A DNA stretch of 64,000 bases, taken from assembly GCA_020634615.1 (NCBI GenBank), contig JACKBI010000001.1, forward strand, positions 832,789 to 896,788, in the 5' to 3' direction. Shown here piece by piece: positions 45,100-53,672 of the stretch. Each line of letters begins with the position of its first letter. Position 1 is the stretch's first letter. Both the position numbers and the translations under genes were made by a program. This DNA comes from Anaerolineales bacterium. Lineage in GTDB: Bacteria; Chloroflexota; Anaerolineae; JAAEKA01. Below the pieces are notes generated by a model. The model was not told the origin of the DNA. It saw only the letters and a list, made by a program, of their open reading frames with translations, and did not search any database.

Positions 45100-48000
45100 A
45101 TGTTGCAGGACATCGTACCGTCCAAACAAACGCTAGTAGCGCTGGCCGTGCTGGCTTGCCTGCTGATGGCGCTTGTTCTTCCCGCGTCTTCGATAGCCGC
45201 GCCTGTCGAAGCGCCACTGGCTGCCCCGCTGGCCAACGATCTGCGACTCAGTCAGGTCTACGGCGGCGGCGGCAACACTGGCGCTACCTATACCAACGAC
45301 TTCATTGAGATTTTCAACGCCGGCGCCGGCAGCATCAATCTGAACGGCTATTCGGTGCAGTATGCATCGGCAACTGGAGCTACCTGGCAGGTCACCAATC
45401 TCGGAGGCTCAATTGGTCCGGGCCAGTATTACTTGATTCAGGAAGCGCAAGGCTCTGGCGGCACCACACCTCTACCCACACCGGACGCCATCGGCACCAT
45501 ACCGATGAGCGGCACCAACGGCAAGGTAGCGCTGGTTAACACGACAACCGCGCAATCGGGTACATGCCCAGCAGGCGCTCAGATCATTGATTTCGTAGGC
45601 TTCGGCACAGCCAACTGCTATGAAGGCACTGGCGCGACGCCTGCGCTAACTAACACCACCGCCGCTATTCGCAACAGCGCCGGTTGCACCGACACAGACG
45701 ACAACGCAGCCGATTTCACGACAGGTGCGCCGACCCCTCGCAATACGGCCTCCCCTACCAATAGCTGCGGCGTTGACGTGCCTCCGACGGTAATCGACAC
45801 CACCCCGGCCGACGGCGAAGCGAACGTTCCGACCGACACCGTTGTCGATGTCACCTTCAGCGAGCCGGTGGTTATCAGCGGCACGATCAGCATCGATTGC
45901 ACCAGTAGCGGCCTGCAGAACGTGACGCCCACGGGCGGTCCGACGACCTTCGACCTGCCCCACAGCGACTTCCAACTGGGCGAGACATGCACAGTTAGCA
46001 TCGATGCCGACCAGGTCACCGACCAGGACGGCGATCCCAACAACATGGCCCAGGACTACACCTGGTCCTTTGATATCACCAACGGCTGTTTTGGCGGCGG
46101 CACCACACCCATCCATGACATCCAGGGCAGCGGCCTCGTCAGCCCCATCGTTGGCCAACAGGTCGTCGTCGAGGCGCTGGTGAATGCCGACTACCAGAGC
46201 GTGTCCAGCATCCGCGGCTTCTTCATGGAGGAGCCGGACGGCGAACAGGACGCTAACCCCGCCACCTCCGAGGGCATCTTCATCTACGACAACAACTTCG
46301 GCGTGGATGTGGCCGTCGGCGACTACGTGCGGGTGTCTGGCACGGTCGGCGAATTCCAGGAGCAAACGCAGCTTACCTCTATCACCTCGGTCACACTCTG
46401 CGAAAACGATCCGGTATCGGCTACGCCGGTGAGTGTAACATTGCCCTTCTCGGAAACAGTGTATCCTGAGCGTTTCGAGGGGATGTCAGTCACGCTGCCG
46501 CAGACGTTGACGGTCAGCGAGAACTACAACCTCGGGCGCGGCGGCATCCTGACCCTCTCTAACGGGCGATTGCAGCAGCCGACCAATGTGGTCGATCCCG
46601 GCACTCCGGCCAACGACATGCAGGCTGCCAACGACCGCAACCAGATCACACTGGACGACGGCAACTTGGCCCAGAACCCTGATCCCATCGTCTACCCGCC
46701 GCCGGAACTGACCGCGCTCAACACCGTGCGCAGCGGCGACGAAGTGAGTGAGATACTGGGAGTCATGACCCAGGGCACGCCTGGCTGGTCCAGCGCCGGC
46801 ATTCTGTATCGCGTCTATCCCTACGAGATGCCGACATTCACGGCAGCGAACCCGCGGCCCGTCGCACCCGACCCGGTGCGCGCCGGCGGTTCGCTGCGCG
46901 TCAGCTCGTTCAACGTACTGAACTACTTCCTGACCCTCGCCGAAAACGGTCCCATCTGCGGACCGACGCAGGACGAGGACTGCCGCGGCGCATACAACTC
47001 TTCTGAGTTCACCCGCCAGCGCGACAAGTTGCTCCAGGCGCTCTACATCCTGGACGCCGACGTGCTGGGCCTGATGGAACTGGAGAACACCCCCGGCGTC
47101 GAGCCGCTGGCCGATCTGGTCGACGGGCTGAACGGGCTGACTGCGCCTGGCACCTATGCCTTTATCGACACCGGTACGATGGTTCCCGGCGACGTGATCA
47201 AAGTCGGCATCATCTACAAGCCGGCCGTCGTTCAGCCGGTGGGCGGCTTCGCCATCCTGAACAGCCTGGTGGATCCTGCTTTCGACACCTCTCTCAACCG
47301 TCCCGCACTGGCGCAGACGTTCGATGAGATTGCGAACCATGGCCGCTTCACCGTCGTTGTCAACCATCTCAAGTCCAAGGGCTGCGCCGGCGCGACCGGC
47401 CTTAACGCCGATCAGGGCGACGGCCAGAGCTGCTGGAACCTCACCCGCACCGAGGCCGTGGAAGCTGAGTTGAACTGGATTTCCGGCGATCCCACCAACA
47501 GCGGCGATCCTGACTTCATCATCCTGGGCGACCTCAATTCCTACGCCAAGGAAGATCCGATCGCTGCGCTGGAAGCGGCCGGCTACACCAATCTGGAGAG
47601 CGCGTTCGTAGGTCCCGATGCCTACTCCTACGTCTACTTCGCCCAGGCCGGCTCGCTGGACCACAGCATGGCCAGCCCCAGCATGGCTCCGCAGGTCAAC
47701 AACGCCACCACCTGGCACATCAACGCCGACGAGCCCAGCGTGCTGGACTACAACGAAGACTTCAAGTCGGCCAACCAGTTGATAATCCTGTACAACGCGG
47801 ACGAGTATCGCACCTCCGACCACGACCCGCTGCTGATCGGGTTGAACCTGGAGTCTAGCGAGGCTGACCTGTTCGTCAGCAAGATCGCCAATCCCGACCC
47901 CGTGATGATCGGCGAGACGCTGTACTACACCATCACCACCCAGAACGTCAGCACACCTACCGTGGCCACCGATGTGGTAATCACCGATGTGCTGCCGGCT

Positions 48001-50682
48001 GGCGTGTCCTTCAACGGCGCCGCGGCCTACACGGGCACCTGCAACGAAAGCGGCGGCACGGTGGTCTGCGACATGGGCGACATCGCCCCCGAAGTCATCG
48101 AGTCGGTGCTGATCTCGGTGACCGTGGACAGCGCCCAGTGTCCTGGCGTCCTCAGCAACACTGTCGAGGTAGCCAGCAACGTCTACGATCCGAACCCACA
48201 GAACAACAGCTTTACGCTGGAAACGGACGTGGAATGCGTCCCGCCCAACATCGAGGTCGATCCGGCCAGCCTGGACAGCACCCAGTTGCCTGACACGCAG
48301 GTGGTGCAGACGCTGACCATCAGCAACACCGGCGGCTCGCTGCTGGACTGGACCATCGATGAGGAACCAGTCGCCGGACCGCCAGAGGCTGTCCAGACGG
48401 TTACTCGCATCGACTCGCAGGCTATGCTGCAAGCTGAGCTGTCCGGCGAAGAAAATACAGCGCCGACAGCCAGCGGCCCGCGTGACCTGGCAGCCGCTGC
48501 CCGCGCGCAGCGTATGCTGCTGACCACCGGCCTGTTACTGGTGCCCGACTCGACCAACGACCGCGTCATGGCCTTCGACCCGACCACCGGCAATCTGGTG
48601 GACGCCGACTTCATCCCGGCTGATCCGGACAATCTATCCACGCCCAAGAGTGCGATCCTCAGCGCCGGCGGCAACAGCATCCTGGTTTCCGACCAGCTCG
48701 ACGACGTGGTGCAGGAGTACGACCTGGACGGCAATTACATTGGCGTCTTTGCTCCGGCCAGCGGCTTGAACAATGCCATCCTGGACAACATCACGGGCAT
48801 CGACCTGCGGCCCAACGGCAACCTGCTGGTGACCGTCAACAGCGGGACGAACCAGGACTCGGTGGCCGAGTTCGACACCAGCGGCAACTACCTGGGTAAC
48901 TTCATCGCCATCGGTTCTGGCGGGCTGGACGGGCCCTTCGACGTCTACCCGCGGACGGCTGACTGGCTGGTGTCCAGCATCAACAGTGACAACGCGCTGC
49001 GCTATGACCTGACAGGCGCGTTCATCGCCAGCCTGGCCGGCATCAACAACTTCCCGCAGCAGGTGACCGAGGCCGCCAACACGAACGTGCTGATCGGCAA
49101 CTTCGGCGGCACGCAGGAAGGCGTAGTTGAGCTGACTGCCGCGGGCGCACTGGTCGGCATCTATGACCCGGCGAGCCTGGGCGGCTACCGCGGCGCCTAC
49201 GAATTGCCCAACGGCAACATCCTGACCACCAACGGCAGCGGCGTGCACGAAATCGACCGCTCCGGCAACCTGGTGCAGACCAAGATCAGCGGCGTAAGCG
49301 CCCAGTACATCGAGTACGTTGCGCCACAGGTTGACTGCACCAGTCTGGCCGATGTGCCATGGCTGAGCACCGACCCCATCACCGGGACGACGGCGGCCGG
49401 CCTGGGAACTGACATCGATGTGACTTTCGACTCGACCGGCCTGGCAGGCGGTACCTACTTCGCGAACCTCTGCGTGACCAGCAACGACCCCGATCCCGGC
49501 CCCGGCAACGGAACCGATCTCGTGGTCGTGCCGGTGACGCTGACCGTGGAAACACTGCCGGAGCCGCCCAACATCGACGTCAGCCCGCTGAGTCTGGCGA
49601 GCACGCAGGCGACCAACACGTCGACCAACCAGCCGCTGACCGTTGCCAACACCGGCGGCGGGACGCTGAACTGGGTGATCGACGAGGACGTCACCAGTGG
49701 ACCGCAGCTGGTGGACTGGAGCGACAACTTCGACAGCTACGCCACCGGCAGCCAGCTCATCGGCCAGGGCGGCTGGGAAGGCTGGGATGGCAGCGCAGCA
49801 GCCGGCGCACTGACAAGCAGCGCCCAGGCGTTGAGCGCTCCCAACTCGGCCGACATCCTCGGCGCCACCGACCTGGTGCACCAGTACAGCGGCTACACCA
49901 GCGGCAAGTGGGTCTACACGGCCATGCAGTACATCCCCAACGACTTCGTTGGCCAGACGTACTTCATCCTGCTCAATACCTACGTCTCCGGCAACGTCAA
50001 TGCAGACAACTGGTCAACCCAGCTCTGTTTCGACTCGGCGACGGGGCAGGTCAACGACGACGTACCAGGCTCGTGCTCGGGAACGAACACGCTGCCGTTG
50101 GTCACCGGCCAGTGGGTGGAGATCCGGGTTGAGATCGACCTGGATGCCGACACGCAGGCCATCTACTACAACAACCAACTGCTGGTCCAGGACACGTGGA
50201 CGGGCCATGTCAGCGGCGGCGGTGCGCTCAACATCGGCGCAGTGGACCTCTTCGCCAACGGCGCAAGCTCGGTCTTCTACGACGACATGAGCCTGGCCGC
50301 ACCTGGCCAGGCGGTAGCCTGCGATGTGCCCAGTGACATCCCGTGGCTGTCGCTGGACGCCTACAACGGGTCGAATGGCGGCGGCACCAACACGGGTTTG
50401 ACCGTAACCTTCGACTCCACCGGTCTGGCGCCTGATGTCTACACCGGCAGTCTGTGCGTGACCAGCAACGATCCCGATCCCGGCCCCGGCAACGGGACCG
50501 ACCTGGTGATCGTGCCGGTGACGTTGACTGTGAGCCCGCCGACCGCCGTGGCGCTGACCGATTTGGCTGCCGACAACGGTGACCAGCCATTCGCTGCGAC
50601 AACTGCCGCGGTGAGCGCCTTCCTGGCGGCTGCGTTGACGGCTGTGTTTGTGACCAGCCGGCGGCGTCGCCACCAGCGTTAG
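45100..50682 (+). CDS. Giant surface-anchored ExeM/NucH-like nuclease
   Basis: An 1,860-aa exported protein. In order: signal peptide (to about 35); lamin-tail domain (about 47-200); SbsA/Big_5 Ig-like domain (about 215-325, PPTVIDTTPADGEANVPTD); an ExeM-type OB region (about 328-450); an endonuclease/exonuclease/phosphatase domain (about 600-915) with SSFNVLNYF, GLMELENTPG, VVVNHLKSKG, ILGDLNSYAKEDP and TSDHDPL; a DUF11 repeat (917-1045); and a beta-propeller-like segment (about 1139-1400). Next come a LamG-like domain (about 1541-1735) and two copies of a CVTSNDPDPGPGNGTDLV module. The C-terminus has a membrane helix and an RRRR tail, the usual anchor. It would degrade extracellular DNA at the cell surface. 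Confidence 0.93.
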   Translation: MLQDIVPSKQTLVALAVLACLLMALVLPASSIAAPVEAPLAAPLANDLRLSQVYGGGGNTGATYTNDFIEIFNAGAGSINLNGYSVQYASATGATWQVTNLGGSIGPGQYYLIQEAQGSGGTTPLPTPDAIGTIPMSGTNGKVALVNTTTAQSGTCPAGAQIIDFVGFGTANCYEGTGATPALTNTTAAIRNSAGCTDTDDNAADFTTGAPTPRNTASPTNSCGVDVPPTVIDTTPADGEANVPTDTVVDVTFSEPVVISGTISIDCTSSGLQNVTPTGGPTTFDLPHSDFQLGETCTVSIDADQVTDQDGDPNNMAQDYTWSFDITNGCFGGGTTPIHDIQGSGLVSPIVGQQVVVEALVNADYQSVSSIRGFFMEEPDGEQDANPATSEGIFIYDNNFGVDVAVGDYVRVSGTVGEFQEQTQLTSITSVTLCENDPVSATPVSVTLPFSETVYPERFEGMSVTLPQTLTVSENYNLGRGGILTLSNGRLQQPTNVVDPGTPANDMQAANDRNQITLDDGNLAQNPDPIVYPPPELTALNTVRSGDEVSEILGVMTQGTPGWSSAGILYRVYPYEMPTFTAANPRPVAPDPVRAGGSLRVSSFNVLNYFLTLAENGPICGPTQDEDCRGAYNSSEFTRQRDKLLQALYILDADVLGLMELENTPGVEPLADLVDGLNGLTAPGTYAFIDTGTMVPGDVIKVGIIYKPAVVQPVGGFAILNSLVDPAFDTSLNRPALAQTFDEIANHGRFTVVVNHLKSKGCAGATGLNADQGDGQSCWNLTRTEAVEAELNWISGDPTNSGDPDFIILGDLNSYAKEDPIAALEAAGYTNLESAFVGPDAYSYVYFAQAGSLDHSMASPSMAPQVNNATTWHINADEPSVLDYNEDFKSANQLIILYNADEYRTSDHDPLLIGLNLESSEADLFVSKIANPDPVMIGETLYYTITTQNVSTPTVATDVVITDVLPAGVSFNGAAAYTGTCNESGGTVVCDMGDIAPEVIESVLISVTVDSAQCPGVLSNTVEVASNVYDPNPQNNSFTLETDVECVPPNIEVDPASLDSTQLPDTQVVQTLTISNTGGSLLDWTIDEEPVAGPPEAVQTVTRIDSQAMLQAELSGEENTAPTASGPRDLAAAARAQRMLLTTGLLLVPDSTNDRVMAFDPTTGNLVDADFIPADPDNLSTPKSAILSAGGNSILVSDQLDDVVQEYDLDGNYIGVFAPASGLNNAILDNITGIDLRPNGNLLVTVNSGTNQDSVAEFDTSGNYLGNFIAIGSGGLDGPFDVYPRTADWLVSSINSDNALRYDLTGAFIASLAGINNFPQQVTEAANTNVLIGNFGGTQEGVVELTAAGALVGIYDPASLGGYRGAYELPNGNILTTNGSGVHEIDRSGNLVQTKISGVSAQYIEYVAPQVDCTSLADVPWLSTDPITGTTAAGLGTDIDVTFDSTGLAGGTYFANLCVTSNDPDPGPGNGTDLVVVPVTLTVETLPEPPNIDVSPLSLASTQATNTSTNQPLTVANTGGGTLNWVIDEDVTSGPQLVDWSDNFDSYATGSQLIGQGGWEGWDGSAAAGALTSSAQALSAPNSADILGATDLVHQYSGYTSGKWVYTAMQYIPNDFVGQTYFILLNTYVSGNVNADNWSTQLCFDSATGQVNDDVPGSCSGTNTLPLVTGQWVEIRVEIDLDADTQAIYYNNQLLVQDTWTGHVSGGGALNIGAVDLFANGASSVFYDDMSLAAPGQAVACDVPSDIPWLSLDAYNGSNGGGTNTGLTVTFDSTGLAPDVYTGSLCVTSNDPDPGPGNGTDLVIVPVTLTVSPPTAVALTDLAADNGDQPFAATTAAVSAFLAAALTAVFVTSRRRRHQR

Positions 50683-50693
50683 TTCAACCATCG

Positions 50694-50754
50694 GGACTGG
50701 CAGTCCTTGCCCACTCCGTTCCGCTCGGGGTGTAGCACAAAGGACTGCCAGTCC
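50694..50754. repeat. Palindromic repeat before malQ
   Basis: Arms GGACTGGCAGTCCTT (50694-50708) and AAGGACTGCCAGTCC (50740-50754) are exact reverse complements, and each arm is itself nearly palindromic (GGACT-x-AGTCC). It may act as a terminator for the nuclease gene, although the T run is short. Confidence 0.75.
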
Positions 50755-50785
50755 TTTACCTTACTCCAACAGAAAACGGCTACCT

Positions 50786-52327
50786 ATGACTCGACTTGCA
50801 GGCGTTCTTCTACAACCGACCAGCTTTCCCGGCCGCTACGGCATCGGCGACCTGGGCGAAGCGGCCTATCGATTCGTTGACTTCCTCAACGCGGCCGGCC
50901 AATCCTTGTGGCAGGTGCTGCCGCTGGGCCCAACCGGCTACGGTGACTCGCCTTACCAATGCTTCTCTGCATTTGCCGGCAATCCTCTGCTCATCGACCC
51001 GGAACAGTTGGTAGGCGATGGGCTGCTGGCCTGGGACGAGTTGAACAACGTCCCCGCCTTCCCGCAGGACAAGGTGGACTACGGTCCGGTGATCAACTGG
51101 AAGCTGCCGCTGCTGAAGAAGTCCTATGGACGCTTCCGCGACCACGCCAGCCCGGAGCTCGACCTGGACTTTCAGGTGTTCTGCGCCGAGAACGCCGGCT
51201 GGCTGGACGACTACGCGCTGTTCATGGCTATCAAAGACGCGCAGGGCGGTGGCGCCTGGGGCGGCTGGGATTTGGACATCCGCACCCGCCAACCGGAAGC
51301 CCTCAAGCGCTGGGCTGCCGAGCTGGCCGAGCCGGTCAAAATGCAGAAATACCTGCAATGGCAGTTTTTCCGCCAATGGTTGGCACTCAAGCACTACGCC
51401 AACGCGCGCGGCGTGCGCATCGTCGGCGACATTCCCATCTTCGTGGCCTACGACAGCGCCGACGCCTGGGCCAACCGCGAGTTGTTCTATATCGACGAAG
51501 ATGGCCAGCCGACCGTGGTGGCCGGTGTGCCGCCGGACTACTTCAGCGAAACCGGCCAGCTCTGGGGCAACCCGCTCTACCGCTGGGACAAGATGGCTGC
51601 GCGCGGCTACAGCTGGTGGATCGCCCGATTCCGCGCTATGCTGACCATGGTGGACATCATCCGCGTCGACCACTTCCGCGCCTTCTACGACTACTGGGAG
51701 ATTCCGGCCGGCGAGGAGACCGCCATCAACGGCCAGTGGGTGCCGGGACCCGGCCCTGACCTGTTCCGCATCGTCGAAAAGGAACTGGGAAAGGTGCTGA
51801 TCGTTGCTGAAGACTTGGGCGACTTCACTCCTAAAGCGCGCGCCGGGATCGACGCCCTGATGACCGAGTTCGGCTTCCCCGGCATGAAGATCCTGCAGTT
51901 CGGCTTCGGCAGCGGCCCAACCGACAAATTCCTGCCCCACAACTTCAATTCACCCAACTGGGTAGTCTACCCCGGTACCCATGACAACGACACCATCATG
52001 GGCTGGTACGCCGGCTCGTCGCAAGCCTACGAGCGCGAATTCGCGCTCAAATATCTCGGCAAGTCCGACGCCAGCGACCTGGCCTGGGACATCATCCGGC
52101 TGGGCTGGGCGTCAGTAGCCGACACTGCCATCACCTCAGTGCAGGACCTGCTGAGCCTGGGCAGCGAGGCGCGCATGAACGTGCCCAGCCGCGCCGGTGG
52201 CAACTGGCAGTGGCGATACCAATATGGCGACCTGAGCGAAGCGCTGCGGGAACGCTTGCTGGAGCTGACGCTGATCTACGGCCGCGCGCCGCGCATCGCG
52301 GTGGAAGAGCCATCTGCTGACGAGTGA
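50786..52327 (+). CDS. malQ: 4-alpha-glucanotransferase (amylomaltase)
   Basis: A 513-aa GH77 enzyme that transfers maltooligosaccharide chains in glycogen and maltodextrin metabolism. RLAGVLLQPTSFPGRYGIGD, WQVLPLGPTGYGDSPYQCFS, FRAMLTMVDIIRVDHFRAFY (the nucleophile Asp region), EDLGDFTPKARAGIDALM (acid/base Glu) and VYPGTHDNDTIMGWY (third Asp) are all present. The length is normal. The start follows the palindrome by 31 bases, and it ends before an intrinsic terminator. No other glycogen gene is adjacent. Confidence 0.96.
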   Translation: MTRLAGVLLQPTSFPGRYGIGDLGEAAYRFVDFLNAAGQSLWQVLPLGPTGYGDSPYQCFSAFAGNPLLIDPEQLVGDGLLAWDELNNVPAFPQDKVDYGPVINWKLPLLKKSYGRFRDHASPELDLDFQVFCAENAGWLDDYALFMAIKDAQGGGAWGGWDLDIRTRQPEALKRWAAELAEPVKMQKYLQWQFFRQWLALKHYANARGVRIVGDIPIFVAYDSADAWANRELFYIDEDGQPTVVAGVPPDYFSETGQLWGNPLYRWDKMAARGYSWWIARFRAMLTMVDIIRVDHFRAFYDYWEIPAGEETAINGQWVPGPGPDLFRIVEKELGKVLIVAEDLGDFTPKARAGIDALMTEFGFPGMKILQFGFGSGPTDKFLPHNFNSPNWVVYPGTHDNDTIMGWYAGSSQAYEREFALKYLGKSDASDLAWDIIRLGWASVADTAITSVQDLLSLGSEARMNVPSRAGGNWQWRYQYGDLSEALRERLLELTLIYGRAPRIAVEEPSADE

Positions 52328-52361
52328 CAACAGCCTTGAACTGAGTTCGACAGTGGACTCG

Positions 52362-52397
52362 AGTCTCCTGCAGCCTTCTTGCCGCAGGAGACTTTTT
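52362..52397 (+). terminator. Intrinsic terminator after malQ
   Basis: 10-bp stem AGTCTCCTGC / GCAGGAGACT (52362-52371 with 52384-52393) followed by TTTT. Confidence 0.88.
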
Positions 52398-52488
52398 CTT
52401 GCCTGGCGCTCGCGATCTTCGCGCCTTCGTGATCCAGATGGTAGGCGCTGCCCACACAACAAACCAGCCGCTGCCGACCCTCCGCCGG

Positions 52489-52516
52489 TTGCCTTCCCCC
52501 GCGAACCTGATATAAT
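52489..52516 (+). promoter_or_regulatory. Promoter giving a leaderless mRNA for the DHH phosphatase
   Basis: TTGCCT at 52489-52494, 16-bp spacer, consensus TATAAT at 52511-52516. The expected start point coincides with ATG 52523, and no ribosome site precedes the codon, so the mRNA is probably leaderless. Confidence 0.75.
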
Positions 52517-52522
52517 CAAGGC

Positions 52523-53530
52523 ATGAGTCAAAGCACTCTCGACCAGTTGCTGGGAGCCGTTGCCGGCGCGGACCAGGTGCTGATCCTGCCGCACAACGAT
52601 CCCGACCCCGATGCGATTGCCAGCGCGTTCGGCCTGAAAAAGCTATTGAACCAGCGCACGACCCTCCCGGTGGAGATCGCCTATCAGGGAATCATCGGGC
52701 GCGCCGAGAATAAGGCGCTGGTGCGCTATCTGGGGCGACCGCTGCGACCGCTGACCAAGGCGACCCTGCAACGAGCGGCCTGTATTGCCCTGGTTGACAC
52801 GCAGCCGGGGACCGGCAACAACCCCTTGCCCACCGATGTAACACCCCACATCGTCATTGACCACCATGTCTGGCGAGACGAAACCGCGGCCGCGGCCTTC
52901 TACGATGTCCGGCCGGACTTTGGATCCACCTCCACCATCGTGGCCGAATACCTGCAAACGGCGGGCGTTGTGCCCGACCGGATGCTGGCGACGGCGCTGT
53001 TCTACGGCATCAAGACCGACACCATGGGGCTGGTGCGCGGCGCGACACCGGCCGACGTTGACGCATTCCATACCTTGCAAGCGCTGACGGATCTGAACGC
53101 CCTGGACGAAATCCAACGTGCGCAGGTGCCGGCCAGCTACTTCAAGGGGCTGGTGACCGCGTTCCAGTCAGCGCGCATCCGCGGCCCACTCCTAACTAGC
53201 TATCTGGGGCCGATGAGTTACCCCGACCAGGCGGCAGAGATCGCCGACACGCTGCTGCGGCTGCAAGGCACGACCTGGGTCATCTGCGCCGGCTACTACG
53301 AGGACGAATTGGTCATCTCGGTGCGCAGTCGGGCGCGCAGCGGCGGAGCCGGGCAACTGGTGCGCGCCATCGTCGGCGAGTTGGGCATGGCCGGCGGCCA
53401 CGGGACCATGGCGGCCGGCCACATCCCGCTGAACGGCGCCGATCCGGCCGCGCTGGCTGAGGAGTTGGAGCGCCGTGCGCTGGACTTGTTGAAGCTCGAT
53501 GCGAAGGTTCCCGAGTCGCCGTTGATTTGA
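52523..53530 (+). CDS. nrnA: DHH/DHHA1 phosphoesterase (NrnA-like nanoRNase / pAp phosphatase)
   Basis: A 335-aa two-domain protein. The DHH domain has LPHNDPDPDAIASAFGLKKL, LVDTQPGTGNN and HIVIDHHVW, the Mn-binding motifs. The DHHA1 domain has MAGGHGTMAAGHIPLNG for substrate binding. NrnA-type enzymes degrade 2-5-nt RNAs and 3'-phosphoadenosine 5'-phosphate. Some relatives act on cyclic dinucleotides, but this protein lacks PAS and GGDEF domains. It begins at the probable transcription start (leaderless). Confidence 0.88.
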   Translation: MSQSTLDQLLGAVAGADQVLILPHNDPDPDAIASAFGLKKLLNQRTTLPVEIAYQGIIGRAENKALVRYLGRPLRPLTKATLQRAACIALVDTQPGTGNNPLPTDVTPHIVIDHHVWRDETAAAAFYDVRPDFGSTSTIVAEYLQTAGVVPDRMLATALFYGIKTDTMGLVRGATPADVDAFHTLQALTDLNALDEIQRAQVPASYFKGLVTAFQSARIRGPLLTSYLGPMSYPDQAAEIADTLLRLQGTTWVICAGYYEDELVISVRSRARSGGAGQLVRAIVGELGMAGGHGTMAAGHIPLNGADPAALAEELERRALDLLKLDAKVPESPLI

Positions 53531-53544
53531 GGCGGCCGCTCCAA

Positions 53545-53628
53545 ACTTCGGAAGTCGCCGGGATACTACAAGAGCGCCATGTTTACACTCGGAACCAGAC
53601 AATTCGCGAAAGCGGCGACTTCCGAAGT
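53545..53628. repeat. Palindromic repeat after nrnA
   Basis: Arms ACTTCGGAAGTCGCC (53545-53559) and GGCGACTTCCGAAGT (53614-53628) are exact reverse complements with a 54-base spacer. Each arm contains the perfect palindrome ACTTC-x-GAAGT. The same theme (GCGACTTC) recurs inside the SagB-like gene at 58328. Confidence 0.75.
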
Positions 53629-53672
53629 CTGGGTGTAAGCAACGACGCTCTCAAAACAAAAGGAAGCATACC

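Noticed and set aside
46486..48432. A 648-codon minus-strand frame within the surface nuclease gene
   Set aside because: It is antisense to a clear nuclease domain, and its Val/Gly/Asp-rich composition is typical of a shadow frame.
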